A DNA stretch of 6,699 nucleotides. Source: an uncultured Collinsella sp. Its GTDB lineage: Bacteria; Actinomycetota; Coriobacteriia; Coriobacteriales; Coriobacteriaceae. Of this stretch, positions 1 to 5,657 are shown piece after piece. Position 1 is the stretch's first letter, and each line of letters opens with the position of its first letter. The notes beneath the pieces are model-generated. The model had not been told where the DNA came from and did not search any database. It saw only the letters and a program-made list of their open reading frames with translations. The stretch lies in the NCBI GenBank assembly GCA_900752275.1, contig CAADUS010000116.1:1-6699 (forward strand), read 5' to 3'. The position numbers and the translations under genes are program-made.

Positions 1-252
1 GCCGCACGTCACGCCCGCGCTGAGCTTCGCGAGCAGATCAAGAAGGGCGAGAAGTCCCTCGAGTCCGTGCTCAACTCCGATGACCCCATCGCTTCCCGCA
101 TGAAGGTTTCCACCCTCATCGAGTCTCTTCCTGGTTATGGCAAGGCCAAGGCCGCCAAGATCATGGAGGAGCTCGGTATCTCCGCTACCCGTCGCGTCCA
201 GGGCCTCGGCGTCCGTCAGCGCGAGCAGCTCCTCGAGCAGCTGACCAAATAA
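1..252 (+). CDS. mihF: Integration host factor, actinobacterial type (MihF), 5'-truncated by the window edge
   Basis: The reading frame is open from base 1 to the TAA at 250-252 and gives 83 residues. The true start lies upstream, and the GTG at 67 is only an internal valine codon. The visible part has the actinobacterial IHF pattern: a basic, charged helix (RHARAELREQIKKGEKSLESVL), then MKVSTLIESLPGYGKAKAAKIMEELGIS, and the ending RRVQGLGVRQREQLLEQL. The LPGYGKAKA stretch and the following helices form the helix-two-turn-helix DNA-binding fold of this family. Known members are about 105 residues, so roughly 20 N-terminal residues are missing. The family binds and bends DNA as a nucleoid-associated protein and is unrelated to the HU/IHF fold of proteobacteria. 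It directly abuts gmk, the same order seen in other actinobacteria, which supports the call and the lineage assignment. Confidence 0.93.
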   Translation, partial: AARHARAELREQIKKGEKSLESVLNSDDPIASRMKVSTLIESLPGYGKAKAAKIMEELGISATRRVQGLGVRQREQLLEQLTK

Positions 253-822
253 GTGAGCGCTCAGGATTCAAAGCTCTTTGTGATTTCTGGACCGTCAGGT
301 GCAGGCAAGGGCACGCTCGTCACTCGTGTGCGCGAGCGTCGCTCGAACCTGGGCCTGACGGTTTCGGCTACCACGCGAGCACCACGCAAAGGTGAGGTCG
401 ACGGCGTCAACTACTTTTTCCTGACGCGCGAGGAGTTCGACCGCCGCGTGGCAAACGGTGAGTTTGTTGAGTGGGCCGAGGTCCACGGCAACTGTTACGG
501 CACGTTGGTGAGCGAGGTCACATCCAAGCTCGCCTCTGGCTCGTCTCTGATCTTGGAGATCGATGTTCAGGGTGCCCTGCAGGTCAAGGAGCGTTTCCCC
601 GAGGCCGTGTTGATCTTTATCAAGCCGCCTTCGCTCGAGGTGCTTCGCGATCGCCTGGTCGGTCGCGGTACCGAGACGCCCGAGACGATTGAGCTGCGTA
701 TGGCAAACGCCGCCGATGAGCTTGCCCTTGCCGACCGCTACGACGACGTCGTGGTGAATGACGATCTCGACCGCGCGACCGATGAGCTCGTTCGCGTTCT
801 CGATATGCATGAAAGGATCTGA
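253..822 (+). CDS. gmk: Guanylate kinase
   Basis: This 189-residue protein phosphorylates GMP (and dGMP) to GDP using ATP, an essential step in GTP/dGTP supply and nucleotide recycling in the cytoplasm. The P-loop GPSGAGKGT is at residues 13-21. The GMP-binding segment SATTRAPR (38-45) with Tyr54, Glu73 and YGT (82-84) follows. The lid region RGTETPETIELRM and the late motif YDDVVVNDDLDRA complete the family signature. Length is normal for the family (about 190-205). The GTG start touches the mihF stop (TAAGTG) with no clear Shine-Dalgarno, so translation is probably coupled to mihF. The next in-frame start candidate, GTG at 280, would leave almost nothing before the P-loop, so 253 is the sensible start. 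The product is certain; the start is very likely. Confidence 0.98.
   Translation: MSAQDSKLFVISGPSGAGKGTLVTRVRERRSNLGLTVSATTRAPRKGEVDGVNYFFLTREEFDRRVANGEFVEWAEVHGNCYGTLVSEVTSKLASGSSLILEIDVQGALQVKERFPEAVLIFIKPPSLEVLRDRLVGRGTETPETIELRMANAADELALADRYDDVVVNDDLDRATDELVRVLDMHERI
812..817 (+). promoter_or_regulatory. Ribosome binding site of rpoZ inside the end of gmk
   Basis: AAAGGA lies 10 nt before the GTG at 828, inside the last codons of gmk. It supports 828 as the rpoZ start. A second partial match, GAGG at 821-824, is too close to the start codon to be the main site. Confidence 0.7.
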
Positions 823-827
823 GGTCC

Positions 828-1109
828 GTGTCCGTTGTAAAGCCTTGCATTGACGATCTTCTGGAGAAGACCGATCACAACCGCTTCCTGCTCGCCTCGC
901 TTGCCTCCAAGCGTGCCTGCGACATTAACAGCATGCTGCGTGGCCAGCACAACCGCGTGCTTGCCGTCCAGGATGTCGACGACATCACCATTGCGCTTTC
1001 CGGCGCCGATACCATCTCGATGGCTATGGACGAGATTGTCGACGGCGATATCTCCTACGACGAGGCCCGTTACGAGAAGGCGCTCGGCCACAAGGTTGCT
1101 GAAGCCTAA
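828..1109 (+). CDS. rpoZ: DNA-directed RNA polymerase omega subunit
   Basis: This 93-residue protein has the omega pattern: PCIDDLLEKTDHNRFLLASLASKRACDIN near the N-terminus, corresponding to the conserved helix with the KRA motif, then DITIALSGADTISMAMDEIVDGDISYDE, the conserved segment that clamps onto the beta' C-terminus. Omega helps fold and assemble beta' into core RNA polymerase and takes part in the ppGpp response in some bacteria. The length is close to that of E. coli omega (91). It follows gmk by 5 nt and its TAA is joined directly to the ATG of thiI. The mihF-gmk-rpoZ order is typical of actinobacteria and makes the identification secure despite the short sequence. Confidence 0.95.
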   Translation: MSVVKPCIDDLLEKTDHNRFLLASLASKRACDINSMLRGQHNRVLAVQDVDDITIALSGADTISMAMDEIVDGDISYDEARYEKALGHKVAEA

Positions 1110-2354
1110 ATGGCAGCCCGCGTCTGCCTGGTCCACTATCACGAGGTTGGACTGAAGGGCAAGAACCGCGCACATTTTGAGCATATCCTCATGGATAACA
1201 TCAAGGCGGCCTTGGCCGCCTTTTCCGTGAATGCCGTGTCTCGAATTTCCGGTTATATCCTCGTGACCTTTAACGAGCATCAGGCCGACGAGGCGGCGCG
1301 CGTCATTCGCACCGTCCCCGGCGTTGCCCGCGTGTCCCTGGCATATCACACGAACCGCGACCCGCAGGAGTACTGCGCCGCCGCCGTGAAGGCGCTGCGC
1401 GAGTTTGGTCCCTTCGAGTCGTTTAAGGTTCACGCCAAGCGTTCGAACACCGACTATGAGCTCACCTCGATTGATATCAATCGGCAGGTAGGCGAGGTGC
1501 TGTGCGAGGCGTTTCCCGATAAAAAGGTCCAGATGCACGACCCCGACGCGATGGTGCACGTGCTGGTGGTCCAGGGTAGCGTCTATGTGTATGCGCGCTC
1601 TGAGCGCGGTGTGGGTGGCCTTCCGGTGGGGTCTGCCGGCAAGGTCGTGACGCTGCTGTCGTCGGGTATCGATTCCCCGGTGGCGACCTGGATGCTCGCG
1701 CGTCGCGGCGCGGTGTGCGTGCCGGTACATTTCTCCGGTCGTCCGCAGACACCCGATACGAGCGAGTATTTGGTGCAGGACATCATCCGTGCGCTTGAGC
1801 CGGGTGTCCAGATCGGCCGCCTGTATGTGGTGCCGTTTGGCGACTGCCAGCGTGAGATTTCGGTCACCTGCCCCAGCAACCTGCGTGTGATCATGTATCG
1901 CCGCATTATGTATTCGGTTGCCGAGCGCATCGCGCATATCGAGGGCGCCAAGGCCATTGTGACGGGCGAGTCGCTTGGTCAGGTTGCCTCCCAGACGCTT
2001 GAGAACATCATGGCCGTCAACGAGGCCGTGAAGATTCCCGTGTTCCGTCCGCTCATTGGTTCTGATAAGCAGGAGATCATCGCGCGTGCCCAGGAGATCG
2101 GCACGTTTGATATCTCGACCGAGGCTGCTCCCGATTGCTGCACGCTGTTTATGCCGCGCCGTCCCGAGACACACGCTAAACTCGATGCCGTGCATGAGGC
2201 GTGGGAGCTGTTCGATCACGAGGAGATGATTGAGCGTTTGCTCAAACAGACCGAGTATATCGACTTCGAGAGCAACACGTATAAGGCCCCTAAGACCTTA
2301 AAACGCAAACATTCCGAGCTCGCTCCACGTGAGATTTACCAAGATCACGAATAA
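1110..2354 (+). CDS. thiI: tRNA 4-thiouridine synthetase / thiamine biosynthesis sulfurtransferase ThiI (no rhodanese domain)
   Basis: This 414-residue protein adenylates uridine 8 of tRNA and inserts sulfur to make 4-thiouridine; in many bacteria it also delivers sulfur to ThiS for the thiamine thiazole ring. The N-terminal ferredoxin-like region starts with HYHEVGLKGKNRAHFE (residues 9-24), a THUMP RNA-binding domain spans roughly 60-165, and the PP-loop ATP-binding motif SSGIDSP is at 184-190. DCCTLFMPRRPET (from 342) carries Cys343-Cys344 at the place of the catalytic cysteine of E. coli ThiI (Cys344). The C-terminal rhodanese domain of the E. coli enzyme is absent, as in Bacillus-type ThiI, so sulfur must come from a separate desulfurase not in this window. 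A charged tail (about 387-414) extends beyond the usual core. ATG directly follows the rpoZ stop, implying coupled translation; a terminator follows the gene. Confidence 0.95.
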   Translation: MAARVCLVHYHEVGLKGKNRAHFEHILMDNIKAALAAFSVNAVSRISGYILVTFNEHQADEAARVIRTVPGVARVSLAYHTNRDPQEYCAAAVKALREFGPFESFKVHAKRSNTDYELTSIDINRQVGEVLCEAFPDKKVQMHDPDAMVHVLVVQGSVYVYARSERGVGGLPVGSAGKVVTLLSSGIDSPVATWMLARRGAVCVPVHFSGRPQTPDTSEYLVQDIIRALEPGVQIGRLYVVPFGDCQREISVTCPSNLRVIMYRRIMYSVAERIAHIEGAKAIVTGESLGQVASQTLENIMAVNEAVKIPVFRPLIGSDKQEIIARAQEIGTFDISTEAAPDCCTLFMPRRPETHAKLDAVHEAWELFDHEEMIERLLKQTEYIDFESNTYKAPKTLKRKHSELAPREIYQDHE

Positions 2355-2365
2355 TATTGTGTATA

Positions 2366-2398
2366 GACCGGCGGTGATTTTGCATCGTCGGTCTTTTT
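2366..2398 (+). terminator. Intrinsic terminator after thiI
   Basis: An 11-bp stem pairs GACCGGCGGTG (2366-2376) with CATCGTCGGTC (2383-2393), including two G-U pairs, around the 6-nt loop ATTTTG. It is followed at once by TTTTT (2394-2398). It starts 12 nt past the thiI stop and probably ends the mihF-gmk-rpoZ-thiI transcript, which implies that comEA has its own promoter. The other strand has no matching T-run, so it looks one-directional. Confidence 0.88.
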
Positions 2399-2554
2399 CC
2401 ATCTGGGCATTAGGCGACAAACGGTTCATCTGTCGACGTCTGCCTGAATAAATGGACACTTTTCAGCAAGGTTTTGGTCAGCTTTTGGTTTGACCGTGGA
2501 AACTGGTGTGGGCGTGCGGAGTCTGCGGCGCTCGTTTCCTGACACGATGGTGTT

Positions 2555-2560
2555 GGGAGG
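2555..2560 (+). promoter_or_regulatory. Strong ribosome binding site that fixes the comEA start
   Basis: GGGAGG lies 8 nt before the ATG at 2569, ideal in sequence and spacing. The frame is also open upstream from a GTG at 2506, but that start has only a weak GGA before it and would add a Cys/Trp-rich N-terminus before the membrane anchor. The site therefore decides for 2569. Confidence 0.85.
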
Positions 2561-2568
2561 TGTTTGCT

Positions 2569-3279
2569 ATGGCGCAGCGCGAGCAACACGAACGGGTTAA
2601 ACGGATGGACCGCTGGGCAGAAAAGCTGCTCGGCCATAAGGCGGTGGTCGTGGCGATTCTGGTTGCCATTGCCGCTGCGAGTGGCCTGGCGATGGCAAAT
2701 TTTGGTGGCCATTCCAGCAACGTGTCGTTTGAGCGTAGTGACGAGGCAGGCGCCTCGGATGTGCGAGGGGACGGGGATGTGTCACCTGATGATGCCGATG
2801 AGTCGTCTGCCAAGAGTTCTTCTGCCGCCGAGGTGTACGTCGATGTGGATGGCGCCGTTGTGAGGCCTGGCGTGTACCGGCTCAAAGGCGGAGCGCGGGT
2901 ATCCCAGGCAATCGATGCTGCCGGAGGGCTTACGGCCGAGGCGGATGTGACAGGGCTTAATCGTGCGTCCAAGATCACAGATGGTCAAAAGATCTATGTG
3001 CCGACGGTGGGGGAGCAACAAGCGGCTGTGGCGGTCGGCGGGGCCGAAAGCGGTGCTGCCACGACTCCTGGTGCGGGGTCTTCGTCGGGGCTCGTGAACA
3101 TCAATACGGCAAGTGCGGCGGAGCTGCAGACGCTTTCGGGCATCGGGCCTTCTATGGCCCAGTCAATTATCGACGAACGGACGCAAAACGGGGCCTTTGC
3201 CTCGGTTGATGACCTTATGCGCGTATCGGGGATCGGTGAGAAGAAGCTCGCCAAAATCAAAGATTGCATCTGCGTATGA
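2569..3279 (+). CDS. comEA: ComEA-type competence DNA receptor (membrane anchor, SLBB, helix-hairpin-helix)
   Basis: This 236-residue protein has the full ComEA layout. A short basic cytoplasmic N-terminus is followed by one membrane segment (about 25-43, AVVVAILVAIAAASG), an acidic/Ser linker, and an SLBB domain (about 89-145, VYVDVDGAVVRPGVYRL to GQKIYVP). A Gly/Ser/Ala linker leads to a double helix-hairpin-helix DNA-binding domain (about 176-232), with NINTASAAEL, LSGIGPSMAQSII and VSGIGEKKLAKIK. In competent bacteria ComEA binds incoming double-stranded DNA outside the membrane and passes it to ComEC. The protein ends in CICV, a Cys-x-Cys that I do not recall as a usual ComEA ending. The gene lies after a terminator and a leader of about 170 nt, and its TGA overlaps the comEC ATG. 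Family call is firm; whether the cell is transformable cannot be read from the sequence. Confidence 0.93.
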   Translation: MAQREQHERVKRMDRWAEKLLGHKAVVVAILVAIAAASGLAMANFGGHSSNVSFERSDEAGASDVRGDGDVSPDDADESSAKSSSAAEVYVDVDGAVVRPGVYRLKGGARVSQAIDAAGGLTAEADVTGLNRASKITDGQKIYVPTVGEQQAAVAVGGAESGAATTPGAGSSSGLVNINTASAAELQTLSGIGPSMAQSIIDERTQNGAFASVDDLMRVSGIGEKKLAKIKDCICV

Positions 3280-5579
3280 GTGCGACCGAGCGCGAGCATG
3301 TGATGCCACCGCGGCCCTTGATGCCGTGGACGATGGTCCTTTGTGCCGGTTTGTGTGCGAGCTGTGGCTTGGTGCTTAACGTGGCAGCCGATGTGCTGCT
3401 GGGAGAGCGGGCAGCGCCCGTTATATTGCTTATGGCCATTCCCGTTGCGGCTGCGGCGTGCATCGTATTGGCTCGGTCCTGCATGCGTCTTGTGCGATGG
3501 AAGCGATGGCTGTATGCCGCGGCTCTCGGCCTCGTGGCGGGGGCGGTCGTGTCCGCTGGTTGGGCGATAGGGGCGCTGCGCGCTTCGAGGGCATTGGATA
3601 ATCGGGCTGCGAGCAGTCTCGAATTTTATGTGCAGGGCGATCCGTCCATCAATGACGGTTCGTACTCCTATACCTGCGATGCGTATGCGGGCGAAAAGCG
3701 CTTGGGTCAGGTACGGCTGTCGTGTGATCATGAACTCGACGCCGGTTCGCATGTACGTGCTATCGGTCGAATTTCGCGGTTTGAGAATGATGCGTATGGG
3801 CGCTCACGCGTGCTTCGGGGCGAGCTTCGAAAGGTTAAAGTCGTCCGGTTGGTATCGGTCGACGAGGGTTCTCCGAGGCCGTTGCTTTGGCTTCGAAACG
3901 AGCTCCTTGCCCTTATCGCGCCCGCGACCGATCCAGCGCGCTCGCTTATTGCCGGCGTTGTCTGCGGACGCTCGGCCGAGCTGCGTGCCCTGCCGGCGGG
4001 CGATTGGTTTTCGGTAACGGGCACCGCACATCTTATCGCCGTTTCGGGCAGTCATCTTGCCATCGTGGGGTTTGTGATTGAGAGCGCCCTGCAAAAGACG
4101 CGTCTCTCTCGTGGGCTGCAGCGGGGGCTGTTGGTGCTGGCCCTCGCTGCCTATACCGTCTTTACGGGCGCCTCGCCCTCGGCCGTGCGCGCGTGCTGTA
4201 TGGTGACGGTGACGCTTGTCGCCAACGGCGCCGGACGTCGTCGGCATGGCCTCTCGGCTCTTTTTTTGACCATGGCAATTTTTGTGTTGCTGCGGCCGAC
4301 GGTATTGTTCGAAATGGGTTTTCAGCTATCGTGCGCCAGTGTTTTTGCCATCCTTTGTTTTTGCCCCTACGCCACCTACGCCTTGGGCGAGTTGGGTGTG
4401 CCATCGGGCGTCGCCAGTATTTTGTCTGTCACGCTGTGCTCGCAGCTGGCGACACTTCCCGTTACGATTCCCGCATTTGAGACGTTTTCGCTCATTGCCC
4501 CGCTCGCAAATGCCGTGATCGGTCCGGTGATAAGCGTGCTGCTCGCTATATCGATTGTGCTGGTGCCCTGCTCGCTTGTGCCGCTGTTGCGTCACGGGGC
4601 GCTCGTGGTGCCCATGATTGTCGCTCGCTGCGCCCTGTTCTTTGAGCAGCTCTTTGCTGCCGTTCCGGGCGCATCCGTAAGCGTGCCGCCCGGTACACCC
4701 TTGGTATACGTGGTGCCGTTTACGCTGGCCGTCCTCTTGGTCTGGTGGCCACGCCCCTGCGCACGGCCCATGGCAGTGGGGCTGTTGTGTTTGATGCTTG
4801 CGGCGGGTGTTCCGTATGTCTATTGGGATCGATGCGCACCGCCTTCGGTAACGGTCCTCGATGTTGGCCAGGCCGATGCGATTCTGGTTCGTCAGGGTGG
4901 CACTGTGGCGCTCGTCGACTGTGGGCTCGATGAGCGCGTGGTGTCGGCGTTGGTTCGCAACAATGTCCACCATATCGATGCCGTCTTCGTGACGCATTGG
5001 GACGAAGACCATTGGGGTGGTCTTCCCGATGTGCTCGATCAGTTTTCGGTTGGAACCATTGCGGTCGCGGCCGATGCGCTAGAAGGCGCGCCTGCTGAGG
5101 TTCTGAATCGCCCCGGCGTTACGTATCGGCAGGTGGCCCGCGGAGACACGTTCGATATCGGCGCATTTCGGGCTCGTGTGATGTGGCCGTTTGACACGGT
5201 GGATGGCGAGGGCAATGAGGACTCGCTTGTCTTGCTGCTTTCCTATGCTAGGGAAGGCAAGAGCCTGCGCGTGCTCCTCACCGGTGATGCCGAGCTCGAT
5301 CAGGAGTGCGAGTTTGTGCAGGCGGTGGGCGATATCGATGTGCTCAAGCTGGGGCATCACGGCTCAAAAGTTTCCGTCGACACTGACCTACTGGAAACGC
5401 TTAAGCCCGAGCTCTCTATCGCGAGTGCGGGCGAGGGCAACCGCTACGGTCATCCATCCGATGCCTGCATCGATGCCGTTCGCGATGCGGGTGGCGCGTT
5501 CGCATGCACCATCGAACAGGGAGATATCACTGTCTCGCCGACTGCAACCGGTTTTGCCATGCGATGTCAGCGACCTTGA
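3276..5579 (+). CDS. comEC: ComEC/Rec2 DNA-uptake channel with metallo-beta-lactamase domain
   Basis: This 767-residue polytopic membrane protein has three family parts. Several N-terminal membrane segments (about 14-98) and an OB-fold-like DUF4131 region (to about 190) come first. The Competence domain (about 210-470) carries GTAHLIAVSGSH (to His260) and GASPSAVRA. The C-terminal metallo-beta-lactamase domain (about 525-767) has DVGQAD (529-534), THWDEDHWGG (metal ligands His574, Asp576, Asp578, His579), TGD (669-671), HHGS (694-697) and YGHP (724-727). The metal-binding set looks complete. In competent bacteria ComEC carries one DNA strand across the cytoplasmic membrane, and the hydrolase domain is proposed to degrade the other. 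The ATG overlaps the comEA TGA (ATGA), pointing to translational coupling, since no good Shine-Dalgarno precedes it. TTG 3264 and ATG 3303 are possible but less likely starts. DVGQAD replaces the commoner DVGQGD. Confidence 0.96.
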   Translation: MSATEREHVMPPRPLMPWTMVLCAGLCASCGLVLNVAADVLLGERAAPVILLMAIPVAAAACIVLARSCMRLVRWKRWLYAAALGLVAGAVVSAGWAIGALRASRALDNRAASSLEFYVQGDPSINDGSYSYTCDAYAGEKRLGQVRLSCDHELDAGSHVRAIGRISRFENDAYGRSRVLRGELRKVKVVRLVSVDEGSPRPLLWLRNELLALIAPATDPARSLIAGVVCGRSAELRALPAGDWFSVTGTAHLIAVSGSHLAIVGFVIESALQKTRLSRGLQRGLLVLALAAYTVFTGASPSAVRACCMVTVTLVANGAGRRRHGLSALFLTMAIFVLLRPTVLFEMGFQLSCASVFAILCFCPYATYALGELGVPSGVASILSVTLCSQLATLPVTIPAFETFSLIAPLANAVIGPVISVLLAISIVLVPCSLVPLLRHGALVVPMIVARCALFFEQLFAAVPGASVSVPPGTPLVYVVPFTLAVLLVWWPRPCARPMAVGLLCLMLAAGVPYVYWDRCAPPSVTVLDVGQADAILVRQGGTVALVDCGLDERVVSALVRNNVHHIDAVFVTHWDEDHWGGLPDVLDQFSVGTIAVAADALEGAPAEVLNRPGVTYRQVARGDTFDIGAFRARVMWPFDTVDGEGNEDSLVLLLSYAREGKSLRVLLTGDAELDQECEFVQAVGDIDVLKLGHHGSKVSVDTDLLETLKPELSIASAGEGNRYGHPSDACIDAVRDAGGAFACTIEQGDITVSPTATGFAMRCQRP

Positions 5580-5587
5580 TGCTGCCG

Positions 5588-5617
5588 TTGGCGTGGGACC
5601 AGCCCGTGGGATAGAAT
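5588..5617 (+). promoter_or_regulatory. Likely sigma70-type promoter of holA
   Basis: TTGGCG (5588-5593, 4 of 6 to TTGACA) and TAGAAT (5612-5617, 5 of 6 to TATAAT) are separated by 18 nt. Transcription would begin near 5624, giving a leader of about 35 nt before the holA ATG at 5658. The spacer contains a 7-bp direct repeat, CGTGGGA, at 5592-5598 and 5605-5611. No terminator is visible between comEC and holA, so read-through from comEC is also possible. Confidence 0.55.
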
Positions 5618-5643
5618 GACACGGTACGAGCACGAGAGCCTGC

Positions 5644-5653
5644 GGGAGGGGAG
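5644..5653 (+). promoter_or_regulatory. Ribosome binding site that fixes the holA start
   Basis: GGGAGGGGAG ends 4 nt before the ATG at 5658, and its GGAGG core (5645-5649) sits 8 nt before it. The frame is also open from an ATG at 5616, but that codon overlaps the -10 element TAGAAT and has no Shine-Dalgarno, so 5658 is preferred. Confidence 0.85.
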
Positions 5654-5657
5654 CGCG

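Noticed and set aside
738..2219. Long open frame of 493 codons on the - strand across gmk, rpoZ and thiI
   Set aside because: It lies antisense to three clearly recognised genes. Its translation is rich in His, Arg and Gly without any family pattern, as expected for a shadow frame in high-GC DNA.
2425..2452. Possible promoter TTCATC-16 nt-AATAAA upstream of comEA
   Set aside because: Matches of 3/6 and 4/6 to consensus are too weak to list as a feature, although comEA probably needs a promoter in this region.
2490..2495. TTGACC as a -35 element for comEA
   Set aside because: Nothing resembling a -10 hexamer follows at 16-19 nt; the sequence there is GC-rich.
2506..2568. Upstream GTG start for ComEA adding 21 residues
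   Set aside because: The added peptide is Cys/Trp-rich and unlike ComEA N-termini, with only a weak GGA before the GTG, while 2569 has a near-ideal GGGAGG site.
2994..3752. Open frame of 252 codons on the - strand over comEA/comEC
   Set aside because: It is antisense to well-supported coding sequence, has low-complexity composition and no recognisable domain.
4326..5012. Open frame of 228 codons on the - strand within comEC
   Set aside because: It is a shadow of comEC, with composition dominated by His, Arg and Gln and no domain pattern.
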